Part shown: one piece after another, positions 44,063 through 52,869 of the stretch
Numbering within the stretch: position 1 is the stretch's first letter
Layout: each line of letters opens with the position of its first letter
Assembly: GCA_963772065.1 (NCBI GenBank)
Contig: CAVYVZ010000003.1
Span: 62,001 to 126,000 of the forward strand
Reading direction: 5' to 3'
DNA length: 64,000 nt
DNA from: CAVYVZ01 sp963772065
Lineage (GTDB): Bacteria; Acidobacteriota; Vicinamibacteria; Vicinamibacterales; UBA2999
Translations under genes and position numbers: made by a program
The notes under the pieces: generated by a model
The model's database searches: none
What the model was told of the DNA's origin: nothing
Seen by the model: the letters and a program-made list of their open reading frames with translations, nothing else

Positions 44063-45904
44063 ACCGCCGTCGGCGCACAGGTCTCGGTGCCAATGTCGCA
44101 GTACGATTATGGGCGTACCGGAACCAACCTGCAGGAGTGGATGCTCACCCCGTCCAACGTCGACGCCACACACTTCGGCAAGCTCTTTTCGAGGAGCGTC
44201 GACGACAGTATTTACGCTCTTCCCTTGATCGTCCCCAACCTCACCATCTCTGACCAACCTCACAACGTCATGTTCGTCGCGTCCATGTCGAATACAGTGT
44301 ACGCATTCGACGCAGACGATCCTGGGCAGTCGGAGCCTCTCTGGTCGCGAAACCTTGGCACGCCCGCTCCGGGCGGCAGCTGGATCGGGCCGACCCATCA
44401 CGGCATTCTCGGCACGCCGTTCGTCGACGTGCCAACTGGCACGCTCTATGTCGTCGCCATGGTGGCGAGAGACGGCGAATACCACCTCTCAGTGAATGCC
44501 CTGGACATCCACAACGGCAGTCCCAAGTACAACTCTCCGCAGCTGCTGTCTTTCCCCTTCGCTGGACCGGAGGGAACGCTCACCAACGTGAAAGGGGCAC
44601 TCCAACGGGCGGGACTGCTGACGGTCGATGACGTGCTGTATATCGCCCTCGCGAACATCGTGCCCGACCGCAAGGACGAGCACTGGTCCCAGGAAGGCTT
44701 CGTGCAAGCCTTCAATGCGCGCGACCTCAAACAACGGTTGGCCGTCTTCCAGACGACGCCGCGTGGACGAAAAGGTGGAATCTGGCTGGGCGGCCGCGGG
44801 ATCGCGACGGACGGTCTGGGCAATATCTATCTCTCTACGGCCGGCGGCTCCTATGACGGTGTCAGCAATTTCGGCAGCAGCACGCTGAAGTTACGCGGCG
44901 CCAGCCTCGAGGTTGCCGACTGGTTTACACCGGCGAATCACGAGTATCTCTTCCAGAAGAATATCGACATGAGCGCAGGCGGTGTGACCTTGATCCCGAA
45001 TTCTCAGCTCATGTTCTCCGGCGGCAAGGAAGGTGTCATTTTCCTCCTCAATCGAAATGACATGGGTAAGCTCGAAGGTGCAAACGAGCCGCTGCAACGG
45101 TTTCAAGCGAGCAACGGTTGCGGCCAGAAGGACTGCGCGCAAACGCTCGGAACGGCGTACTGGAGCCGCGGAAATGACGGCGTCCTGTACGTCTGGGACA
45201 AAGGCGATGTCCTCAGAGCGTATAACTTCGCCAACAACCGCTTCGTCACGACTCCAGCCGCCGTGAGTGCGGCAAAACCAGGGATGAACGGAGGCCCGAG
45301 CGTTTCGGCGAATGGCTCCGACGTGGGCAGCGGCATCGTATGGGCCGTAACGACGCAATCAACCAGGAATGGTGACCAAGCTCCAGGGACGTTGCGCGCC
45401 TTTCGCGCCGCTGATGTGAGCCAGGAAATCTACAACACCGATATGAACAGTGCACGGGACGCGCCCGGCAATTTCACCAAGTTTGCGCCGCCAGTCGTCG
45501 CGAACGGAAAAGTATACGTACCGACGCAGACGAATGCCGTGAGTGTGTTCGGCCTTCTCTGCGGCAGCAATGTGTCATCGCTGGTCAGCGTCGACACTGG
45601 AACGCGGCATGCCGCGCCGAACAACACCTACACGCAGTCAATCACCGTCAAGAACTCCTCCGCACACGCCATCGGCGCACCTTTCGATATCGTTTTGGAC
45701 AACCTTACGCCCGGCGTCACGTTAACCAACGCAACTGGCGCGACCTCGTGCGCGTTGCCCGCCGGAAGCCCAGTGATCCGATCGACAGGCGGCCCGCTCT
45801 GGCTTGCGCCGGGCGCTTCCTTTACGACCACTGTCACATTCAGGGCACCGTCGAGTGAGATTCGCTTCAACGCCCGTGTTATTAGCGGCTCTGGCGGCCG
45901 GTAG
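44015..45904 (+). CDS. Exported PQQ-like beta-propeller protein
   Basis: A 629-residue protein with a Sec signal (MKTVSVCAAILIALAITAVGA). The body is propeller-like with repeated strands such as VMFVASMSNTVYAFDADDP, TLYVVAMVARDGEYHLSVNALD, GVIFLLNRNDMG and VLYVWDKGDVLRAYN. The last ~110 residues form an Ig-like/DUF11-type adhesive domain (NTYTQSITVKNSSAHAIG, SFTTTVTFRAPSS). Enzymatic activity is not evident. Its ATG overlaps the PLP gene stop (TGATG). Its signal-peptide DNA is a near copy of that of the next gene, which suggests it was inserted into an older operon. Codon third positions look less GC-biased than those of its neighbours. Confidence 0.85.
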   Translation: MKTVSVCAAILIALAITAVGAQVSVPMSQYDYGRTGTNLQEWMLTPSNVDATHFGKLFSRSVDDSIYALPLIVPNLTISDQPHNVMFVASMSNTVYAFDADDPGQSEPLWSRNLGTPAPGGSWIGPTHHGILGTPFVDVPTGTLYVVAMVARDGEYHLSVNALDIHNGSPKYNSPQLLSFPFAGPEGTLTNVKGALQRAGLLTVDDVLYIALANIVPDRKDEHWSQEGFVQAFNARDLKQRLAVFQTTPRGRKGGIWLGGRGIATDGLGNIYLSTAGGSYDGVSNFGSSTLKLRGASLEVADWFTPANHEYLFQKNIDMSAGGVTLIPNSQLMFSGGKEGVIFLLNRNDMGKLEGANEPLQRFQASNGCGQKDCAQTLGTAYWSRGNDGVLYVWDKGDVLRAYNFANNRFVTTPAAVSAAKPGMNGGPSVSANGSDVGSGIVWAVTTQSTRNGDQAPGTLRAFRAADVSQEIYNTDMNSARDAPGNFTKFAPPVVANGKVYVPTQTNAVSVFGLLCGSNVSSLVSVDTGTRHAAPNNTYTQSITVKNSSAHAIGAPFDIVLDNLTPGVTLTNATGATSCALPAGSPVIRSTGGPLWLAPGASFTTTVTFRAPSSEIRFNARVISGSGGR

Positions 45905-45923
45905 TCTCATCCCTCGAGGAACA

Positions 45924-47168
45924 ATGATTGCGATGAAGCGTGTATCCATGTGTGCCGCCATCCTGATCGCACTCGCGATCGCGGGATTGACGCCGGCCAG
46001 AGGCGAGCAAGGCAAGCTCGATCTGCTCATTCGCGGGGGGCACGTGATCGATCCGAGGAACGGGATCAACGCGCCGATGGACGTCGGCATCGCCGGCAGC
46101 AAGGTTGCGGAAGTGGCGGCCAGGATCGATCCGGCCCGTGCGGCCCTCGTGGCCGATGCCACCGGTTTGTATGTGGTCCCCGGCCTGATCGACATCCACG
46201 CGCACGTGTTTTACGGAACGGAGAATACGTACCTGAGCAACGGGCACGTCGCCGTCCAGCCAGACGCCCACAACCCCCGCGCGGGCGTGACGACGGTCGT
46301 GGACGTGGGCGGCGCCGGCTGGCGCAACTTCGATCAGTTCAAGGCGAACATCATCGATCGCTCCCTCACGCGCGTCCTCTCCTTCATCAACATCGTCGGG
46401 TCCGGCATGAAGGGAGGTCCATTCGAACAGGATCTCACCGACATGAATGCGAACCTGACCGCCATGCGGATCCGCGAGCATCCAGGCGTGATCGTCGGCA
46501 TCAAGACCGCCCATTACCGCGGCCCGGAGTGGGATCCGGTGGACCGCGCCGTCGAGGCGGGCAGGCTCGCGGATGTGCCGGTCATGGTGGACTTCGGAGC
46601 CTTCCGGGCGGAGCGGCCCTACGAGGATCTCGTCCTGAAGCACCTGCGGCCGGGCGACATCTCGACGCATGCCTATCTCGGTGCGGCGCCAACGCTCGAC
46701 GACAACGGAAAGGCGCGTCCGTTTCTGTTCGAGGCGCAGAAGCGGGGGATCGTGTTCGACGTCGGTCACGGCAGCGGCAGCTTCTGGTACAGCAAGGCGG
46801 AGCCGCTGACAGCGCAGGGATTCTGGCCTGACACGATCAGCACCGACCTTCACGCCGAAAGCATGATCCGCGGCATGAAGGACATGACGAACGTGATGTC
46901 GAAGTTTCTCAACCTCGGCATGTCGCTGCAGGACGCGGTCGCAAAGTCCACGTGGAAGCCTGCGCAAGTCATCAAGCGGACGGACCTGGGTCACCTGAGT
47001 GTGGGCGCGCCTGCGGATGTTGCAGTCCTGAGGCTGCACCGCGGCACGTTTGGGTTCGTCGACGTGCGTGGCGGTCGAAAGAGTGGAACGCAGAAGCTCG
47101 AAGCCGAACTCACCGTCCGCGAAGGGCGCGTCGTGTGGGATCTGAACGGGATGGCGAGTGTGAAATGA
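45924..47168 (+). CDS. Exported amidohydrolase/deacetylase-family metallohydrolase (COG3964-like)
   Basis: A 414-residue amidohydrolase-superfamily enzyme with a Sec signal (MKRVSMCAAILIALAIAG). DLLIRGGHVIDPRNGIN and the metal-binding VVPGLIDIHAHVFYG (HxH, about residue 91) are typical; further ligands are likely in GIKTAHYRG, STHAYLGAA, FDVGHGSGSF and ISTDLHAES. The family is commonly found beside SelA-like PLP enzymes, as two genes upstream here, and cleaves cyclic amides or N-acyl groups. GAGGA sits 4 nt before ATG 45924; ATG 45933 is an alternative. The stop overlaps the next gene (ATGA). Substrate not known. Confidence 0.9.
   Translation: MIAMKRVSMCAAILIALAIAGLTPARGEQGKLDLLIRGGHVIDPRNGINAPMDVGIAGSKVAEVAARIDPARAALVADATGLYVVPGLIDIHAHVFYGTENTYLSNGHVAVQPDAHNPRAGVTTVVDVGGAGWRNFDQFKANIIDRSLTRVLSFINIVGSGMKGGPFEQDLTDMNANLTAMRIREHPGVIVGIKTAHYRGPEWDPVDRAVEAGRLADVPVMVDFGAFRAERPYEDLVLKHLRPGDISTHAYLGAAPTLDDNGKARPFLFEAQKRGIVFDVGHGSGSFWYSKAEPLTAQGFWPDTISTDLHAESMIRGMKDMTNVMSKFLNLGMSLQDAVAKSTWKPAQVIKRTDLGHLSVGAPADVAVLRLHRGTFGFVDVRGGRKSGTQKLEAELTVREGRVVWDLNGMASVK
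45933..45980 (+). repeat. Duplicated signal-peptide segment, copy 2
   Basis: Partner of 44015-44062, at the start of the metallohydrolase gene. It continues from that gene's alternative ATG (45933). Confidence 0.8.
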
Positions 47169-48184
47169 AGAAGATGCTTTTCTTCCTCTTCGTCGTGAGC
47201 GTGTCTTTCTCCCTTCACGCTCAAACGCGGCACGAGTTCTTTCCGCGCGTCCATTCCCGCGTCTTCTCCGCATTCAAGGAGCCGGTGCTGAGAATCAAGT
47301 CGGGTGACACGGTCTTCACCCGGACGTGGGACTCAGGAGGTCGCGACCATGAAGGCGTGTGGCACATTCAGCACCCGTACGTGTATCCCGAATCGGGCAA
47401 CCCTCTCACCGGGCCGTTTTACGTCGAGGGCGCCGAGTACGGCGACGCGCTGGAGGTGCGGCTCGACAAGGTCCGATTGAATCGCGGTCATGGCTACACC
47501 AGCTATCGCTTGAGCGGCGAGGTGATTCTGCCTTCCATGCTGGAGCGCGCCTACAAGCCGGAGTACGGGATGAACGCCGTGAGGCCGCAGCGCGCCGACC
47601 TTATTCCATGGGATCTCGACCTGAAGCGTGCCGTCGCCAGCCCTCGTCTGCTCGAAGGGTCGAAGCTTCGATGGGAGCTCCCGATCCGCCCGATGCTCGG
47701 GTGCATTGGCGTCGCCCCGGCGGGTGAGCGGGTCGAGACATCCGGGCCGTCCGGTGTCCACGGCGGCAACATGGACTACAACGACGTCGTCGAGGGTGCG
47801 ACGCTGTACTTTCCCGTGTTCCACGCGGGAGCCTATCTGTATGTGGGCGACGGACACGCGCTTCAGGGCGACGGCGAGGGCCTCGGCTCGGGTGTCGAGA
47901 CCTCGATGGACGTCGAGTTCACCGTGCGCGTTCACAAGGGGAAGCGGATCGGGCTGCCCCGGCTCGAGAATGCGGAGCACATCGTGTCGATCGCCAACGG
48001 GACGAATTTCGACCGCAGCCTGCGAACGGCCAACAGCGACATGATCAGCTGGCTCGTGAGCGACTACGGCGTGACCGAACCGGAGGCGCACTTGCTCGTG
48101 GGCAGCGTGGGGCAGCACAAGATAGTGCTCTTCTCCGGATCGATCGCTGCGATGTTGCCAAAGAAGTTCCTCACGCGCCGCTGA
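47165..48184 (+). CDS. Exported acetamidase/formamidase-family protein
   Basis: A 339-residue FmdA/AmdA-family amidase with a Sec signal (MKKMLFFLFVVSVSFSLHAQ). Family segments: VLRIKSGDTVFTRTWDSGG, NPLTGPFYVEGAEYGDALEV, MLGCIGVAP, SGVHGGNMDYNDVVEGATLYFPVFHAGAYLYVGDGHALQGDGE. The acidic and His residues in GGNMDYND and GDGHALQGDGE match the zinc site of formamidases. It would release ammonia and a short acid from a small amide outside the cytoplasm. ATG 47165 overlaps the upstream stop (ATGA), so translation is coupled. Confidence 0.92.
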   Translation: MKKMLFFLFVVSVSFSLHAQTRHEFFPRVHSRVFSAFKEPVLRIKSGDTVFTRTWDSGGRDHEGVWHIQHPYVYPESGNPLTGPFYVEGAEYGDALEVRLDKVRLNRGHGYTSYRLSGEVILPSMLERAYKPEYGMNAVRPQRADLIPWDLDLKRAVASPRLLEGSKLRWELPIRPMLGCIGVAPAGERVETSGPSGVHGGNMDYNDVVEGATLYFPVFHAGAYLYVGDGHALQGDGEGLGSGVETSMDVEFTVRVHKGKRIGLPRLENAEHIVSIANGTNFDRSLRTANSDMISWLVSDYGVTEPEAHLLVGSVGQHKIVLFSGSIAAMLPKKFLTRR

Positions 48185-48190
48185 CAGCTC

Positions 48191-49423
48191 ATGACACGCG
48201 GCGCTCTCCTGCGGCTCGCTCTTGTCGTCCTCCTCTTCGGCGCTGCCGCCATGGGAGTGGAGAGGCGGGTGATCGCTCCGCAGGGTGTCAAGACCATCGG
48301 CCCGTACAGTCCTGGAATTCTCGCCGGTGATTCTCTCTACGTCTCCGGTCAGGGCGGACGCGACGCGGCGGGCACGCTGCCGGACACCATTGAAGGGCAA
48401 ACGCGGCAAACGTTGTTGAACGTCAAGGCGATCGTCGAGGCCGCGGGGCTGACGATGGCGCATGTGGTGTACTGCCACGTCTATCTGAACGACATGGCGC
48501 ATTACGACGCAATGGACCGCGTGTGGAAGGAGTTCTTTGCCAAGGCCCCACCGGCGCGCGCGGTGGTCGGGGTCTACAAGCTGCCAACGGACATCGCAGT
48601 CGAGATCAACGCCGTCGCGTTCCGGGACCTCGCGCGCACCCGGCACATCGCGCCGGCGCGATCGCCGCAGAACATGTCGTGGTCGCCCGGCGTCATGGCG
48701 GGGACCAGGCTGTACCTTTCAGGATTCGTGGGCACCGATGCGGCGACCGGCAGGATCCCGGAGGATCCGGATGCTCAAGTGCAGATGGCCCTCGACAACA
48801 TGAAACACACGCTGGCCGCGGCTGGCATGGACTTCCGGCACGTCGTGTTCGTCAACCCCTACCTGACGGATGGCGCCTCGCGCCGGATGAACGAGATTTA
48901 CGCGAAGCATTTCGAATTCGGCAACACGCCGGCGCGCGCGACCATTCGCGTCGCGAGCCTGCCGGCCGGGAACACGATCGCGTTTACCGGCGTGGCGATC
49001 GCGGATCTCTCGAAGCGAGCCGCCGTCAGGCCGAAGAACATGAGCCCGAGCGCGACTGCCAGCCCCTGCGTCTTTGCCGACGACACGTACTACTGTTCCG
49101 CGAAGGGGCCGTTCACGCCAGGGCCGAGGAACCTGCAGGGCATCTGGGTGGGGACCGTGGAAGCGCAAGTGCGGCAGACGATGCGGAACCTGCTCGACGG
49201 GCTGGAGGAAGCGGGGTTGGGACTTTCGAGCGTCGTCGCCACCAACGTATATCTGGACGACATGAGCGATTTCCCGCGAATGAACCGGATCTACGCGCAG
49301 TACTTTCCCGACGCCCCGCCGGCCCGCACGACGGTGGCGCAGGTTGGGCCGGCCGATCGCACGCCCCGCAACGACGACACCTTTCCGGGGCTGGAACAGA
49401 TCTCTCTGATTGCGGTCAAGTAA
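48191..49423 (+). CDS. Exported triple-domain RidA (YjgF) protein
   Basis: A 410-residue protein with a Sec signal (LLRLALVVLLFGAAAMG) and three RidA domains, at about residues 25-152, 155-283 and 290-410. Domain 1 keeps the imine-binding Arg and the Glu (PPARAVVGV, VEINAVAF). Domain 2 keeps Arg but not Glu (TPARATIRV, IAFTGVAI). Domain 3 has PPARTTVAQV and EQISLIAVK. RidA hydrolyses reactive 2-aminoacrylate-type enamines/imines, normally as a cytosolic homotrimer; here the trimer appears covalently joined and exported. This fits an eliminating PLP enzyme in the same operon. It starts 6 bp after the amidase stop. Confidence 0.9.
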   Translation: MTRGALLRLALVVLLFGAAAMGVERRVIAPQGVKTIGPYSPGILAGDSLYVSGQGGRDAAGTLPDTIEGQTRQTLLNVKAIVEAAGLTMAHVVYCHVYLNDMAHYDAMDRVWKEFFAKAPPARAVVGVYKLPTDIAVEINAVAFRDLARTRHIAPARSPQNMSWSPGVMAGTRLYLSGFVGTDAATGRIPEDPDAQVQMALDNMKHTLAAAGMDFRHVVFVNPYLTDGASRRMNEIYAKHFEFGNTPARATIRVASLPAGNTIAFTGVAIADLSKRAAVRPKNMSPSATASPCVFADDTYYCSAKGPFTPGPRNLQGIWVGTVEAQVRQTMRNLLDGLEEAGLGLSSVVATNVYLDDMSDFPRMNRIYAQYFPDAPPARTTVAQVGPADRTPRNDDTFPGLEQISLIAVK

Positions 49424-49440
49424 CCATCGAGGAGTCCGCA

Positions 49441-50647
49441 ATGGCAAGCACCCGCCGTGAGCTGCTCGAGGCCGGAGCGGCCGGCTTGGCCGGCCTCGGT
49501 CTCATCCGCGAACAGGCGCCGCTTCGTAACCAGTCGACGAGGACGCGGCTCGAAGCCGATCGCGCAGCCGCCGTCGGAATGTCCCAGGCGCGGCTGGACC
49601 GAGTGGTGGACTGCCTCCAGAGTGAGACCGCAAAGGGGCATGTCACCTCCGCGTCGATCTGCGTGGCCCGGCAGGGTCGAATCGTGCTGCATCGCGGATT
49701 CGGCCGGCTGAACGAGCAGACTGACGCACCACCGACCGCGCCGGACACGGTCTACATTCTCGCGTCCATTTCGAAACCGATCGCCGTCAGCGGATTGATG
49801 CTGCTGGTCGAGCGAGGAGACGTGGTGCTCTCCGATCGCGTGCAGCGCTACCTGCCGGAATTCGTGGGCGAGCACAAGGAAAAGGCGAGGGTCTGGCACC
49901 TGTTGTCGCATTCTTCAGGGCTGCCGGATCAACTCCCGGAGAACACGGAGCTGCGCCGGGCTCATGCTCCCCTGAGCCAGTTCGTCGCGGGCGCGCTCAC
50001 GACGCCGCTCTTGTACGAGCCAGGGACGGGGTTCGGCTATCAGAGCATGGGCACGCTGCTCGCCGGAGAGATCGTGGAACGGCTGACGGGCCGGCGGCTG
50101 CGGGATTTTCTGCGCGACGAAATCTTCAAGCCGCTGGGCATGACGCGGACCACCCTCGGGCTGGGAGATTTGCGCGTCGAGCAGACCGCCATCTACCAAA
50201 CCGGTCCGGAGACCGAAGATCTGCGAAGCTGGGGACCCGAACACGCGGTACTGGCGTGACATCGGCCACCCGTGGGGAGGCATGCACAGCACGACCGGCG
50301 ACCTGGCCATTCTGCTGCAGGCCTTCCTGGACGGCGGCATCTACGGATCCACGCGTCTGTTATCTCCCACGACGGTGGGCGCCATGACGCGCGACCACAA
50401 CGGCGAGCTGCGCGCACCGTGGGGATTGGGCTGGGCGCTGCGCGACTCCCGTGTCTGGAATCATTTCGGCGACCTCGGATCCGCACGGACCTTCGGCCAC
50501 GTCGGCGCCACGGGGACTGTCGCATGGGCCGATCCCGAGCGACAGCTGCTCTGCGCGCTCCTCACGACGCGCTCGGCCAGTGATCGCGACGGCTATCTTC
50601 TCCACCGCGTGTCGAACATGGTACAAGCCGCGGTCGTCAGCATCTGA
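49441..50647 (+). CDS. Exported serine hydrolase, beta-lactamase/transpeptidase-like (one frameshift)
   Basis: Corrected length is 401 residues, class C beta-lactamase fold. The N-terminus STRRELLEAGAAGLAGLGL is Tat-like. Catalytic motif 1 SISK is at about residue 110, motif 2 reads GYQS (Tyr with Ser where Asn is usual), and motif 3 is GHVGATG in place of KTG. It is likely an esterase, D-aminopeptidase or amidase rather than a resistance enzyme. One extra C near 50236 introduces a stop; removing it restores GPNTRYWRDIGHPWGGMHST and gives 1206 nt. GAGGAG precedes ATG 49441. Last gene of the exported operon. Confidence 0.87.
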
Positions 50648-50659
50648 GCCTGGCGCGGT

Positions 50660-51700
50660 TCAGATGCGTACCGCCGTCTGCTTGATGTAGTCGTCGAGCT
50701 TGGACGGAATCGGGCCTCGGTAGTGATACCGTTCGGCCCATTCCAGGCCGAACGGCTTTCCCACTTCCCTGTCCGATGGGGTGAGGCGCAGGTTGTCGGA
50801 ATCCAGGTCCAGCATGATGTGCTTGATGTAATTGAAGTCTGCTGTCTGGTCGTCGTCACCGAGAATCGGCAGCTTCAATCCTTTTTCGGCCAGCCTCTTT
50901 CTCAGCTCGGACCCGCTGTGTCCGCCGGGACCTTGCGTGACATTGGCCATGTTGGCTCGCACCTTCGTGTCGACATGGCTGGTAATCTCCACGATCCGGT
51001 TGATGAACTGCGGCCCTCGTCTGGTGAAGTAGTAGCGCTCGCTGATGCCGTGAGGCTCGACGACGCCGAGTTGTTCGGGATAGTCCAATGGGCTCGTATA
51101 GGCCGCTTCAACCGCCCGTCCCGTAATGTAGTGGTCCGGGTTGTTGTCGTACGGCGCCCACGGATCGTACGAGATGATCGTGTCGATTTTGAGCATCCTG
51201 ATGAGGAACACGAAGCGCGCCGTGATTTCCTGCATGTTCACTTCATGCAGGTTGTGATTGCGATAATAGAGGTCATAAACCCGTTCAAGTCCCAGCGCCT
51301 TGGCAACGGCGGTCGTATCCCGTTCGTTGTTCAGGACGACTTCCGCACGCGTCTTGCCACTGCCGGCCGCATCGTCATTGGTCGTTCGTATCAGATAGCC
51401 CTTGTACCCTTCACGAATCAGTTTCGCGACGAGTCCACCCGCGAACAGGGGAATATCATCAGAATGCGGCTGGATCGCGGCGAACACTTTTCCTTCGTGG
51501 GGTCGTCCCGATTGTTCCCGCTCGATTACCAGGTCATCGTTGGAGAATCGGTGATGGGGATGGAATCGGTACTTCTCCAGGTCCTGTCCTGCCTGCGCTG
51601 CTGTGCGCTGAGTCGCAGTCAACGCCCGAACATCGGCCGCAGAACCCCAGAATGCGCCGGCGGCTAATCCGGTCTTCAAGAAGTCTTTGCGATTCATCAT
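50660..51700 (-). CDS. Exported PIG-L family deacetylase
   Basis: A ~346-residue LmbE/PIG-L deacetylase. The N-terminus MMNRKDFLKTGLAAGAFWGSA looks like a Tat or Sec signal (RK in place of RR). The zinc site is AAIQPHSDDIPLFAGGL (PHxDD), with a distal His in NPDHYITGRAV. These enzymes remove acetyl groups from N-acetylglucosamine-type substrates, including thiol or lipid conjugates. It lies tail to tail with the serine hydrolase (12-bp gap), so it is not in that operon but may serve the same substrate. Start ATG 51700 or 51697. Confidence 0.9.
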   Translation of the reverse strand: MMNRKDFLKTGLAAGAFWGSAADVRALTATQRTAAQAGQDLEKYRFHPHHRFSNDDLVIEREQSGRPHEGKVFAAIQPHSDDIPLFAGGLVAKLIREGYKGYLIRTTNDDAAGSGKTRAEVVLNNERDTTAVAKALGLERVYDLYYRNHNLHEVNMQEITARFVFLIRMLKIDTIISYDPWAPYDNNPDHYITGRAVEAAYTSPLDYPEQLGVVEPHGISERYYFTRRGPQFINRIVEITSHVDTKVRANMANVTQGPGGHSGSELRKRLAEKGLKLPILGDDDQTADFNYIKHIMLDLDSDNLRLTPSDREVGKPFGLEWAERYHYRGPIPSKLDDYIKQTAVRI

Positions 51701-51870
51701 GATGGAATCCACGCGTGAGGGTGATGACGTTCCGCCCGATGCTCCGGCGGAGGTTCAGTTGGCGTCGATGATAAGTCGGCAGGTATCCTCGGCGCGGGGG
51801 AGATTTAGCACAGACCGTTCGACGAGTTCATCGTGAATTCAGTGTGCTTGCGGGAGTCAACCTTCGAGAC

Positions 51871-52797
51871 ATGAGCTTCGATATATTGCTTGCCCTCGCC
51901 GCGTTCGGCATCGGCATCGTCGTCGGCCTGACTGGAATGGGCGGCGGCGCGCTGATGACACCCGTCCTCGTCCTCTTTTTCGATGTGCTGCCGCTCACCG
52001 CAGTGTCCTCCGATCTGGTCGCGAGTGCTGTCATGAAACCGGTGGGCTCGGTGGTCCATTTGCGCCGCGGCACGGTCCACCTGGGACTGGTGAAATGGCT
52101 ATGCGTGGGATCGATTCCGGCTGCCTTCAGCGGAGTGGTCATCGCCAGGTCCCTCGGCGGGGGCGACGAGGTGCAAGATGTCATTCGCATTGCACTCGGC
52201 ATCGCCCTGCTCCTGGCTGCAGCGGGCCTCATCATTCGCGCTTACATCCGCCTCGTCGAACACGCGCGTATCCGCGATGGTCGTGCGGACCCACTGCCGC
52301 AGGGTCGCCCGCGCGTGGAGGTCCGGCCGCTTCCCGTGCTGGTGATCGGCATTGTTGGAGGCATCGTTGTCGGGATGACCTCGGTCGGCTCGGGATCCCT
52401 CATCATCATCGCGTTGATGACGTTGTATCCGCGTCTGACGGCCAACGAACTCGTTGGGACGGATCTGGTTCAAGCCGTCCCGCTTGTCACCTCCGCCGCG
52501 CTGGGGCACATCCTCTTCGGTGACTTCCAGCTGGATCTGACGATGTCGCTGTTGGTGGGTTGCATTCCGGGCGTCTGGCTCGGCGCTCACCTGTCGGCGC
52601 GCGCTCCAGGCGGGCTGGTGCGCCGGGCGCTGGCGTTCGTGCTCCTCGCCTCCGCCCTCAAGCTCCTCAGCGTCTCCACGAGGGACACCGGGCTGATCCT
52701 GCTCTTCGTTGCCATCGTCGCCCCTGTGCTGTGGATGTTCGTTCGGCGTCGCCATGGCTTTCCTGCGATCGCGTCGCGCCGCGGTGCACACAGGTGA
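51871..52797 (+). CDS. TauE/SafE-family sulfite/anion exporter-like permease
   Basis: A ~308-residue polytopic protein of about eight TM helices. The two family half-repeats are AFGIGIVVGLTGMGGGALMTPVLVLFFDVLP (G-x-GGG) and GIVGGIVVGMTSVGSGSLIIIALMTLYP (G-x-GSG). A cytosolic loop at about residues 125-155 separates them. Family members export sulfite, sulfoacetate or other organic anions, driven by proton exchange. No sulfur gene is adjacent. I start at ATG 51871; a GTG 27 nt upstream is possible. It stands alone. Confidence 0.92.
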   Translation: MSFDILLALAAFGIGIVVGLTGMGGGALMTPVLVLFFDVLPLTAVSSDLVASAVMKPVGSVVHLRRGTVHLGLVKWLCVGSIPAAFSGVVIARSLGGGDEVQDVIRIALGIALLLAAAGLIIRAYIRLVEHARIRDGRADPLPQGRPRVEVRPLPVLVIGIVGGIVVGMTSVGSGSLIIIALMTLYPRLTANELVGTDLVQAVPLVTSAALGHILFGDFQLDLTMSLLVGCIPGVWLGAHLSARAPGGLVRRALAFVLLASALKLLSVSTRDTGLILLFVAIVAPVLWMFVRRRHGFPAIASRRGAHR

Positions 52798-52869
52798 CAT
52801 CTGCACCGGCGTTCGGGGGAGGTAACTGACGCGAGATCTCGCTTCCTCTGATGCGAACGGCCTTACTCA

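Noticed and set aside
44015..45904. Propeller gene read as one 923-codon frame from 43133
   Set aside because: The first 294 codons lie inside the PLP enzyme gene in another phase; the signal peptide at 44015 marks the real start.
49441..50647. Serine hydrolase as a resistance beta-lactamase
   Set aside because: Motifs 2 and 3 are non-canonical (GYQS, GHVGATG), and the operon suggests metabolism.
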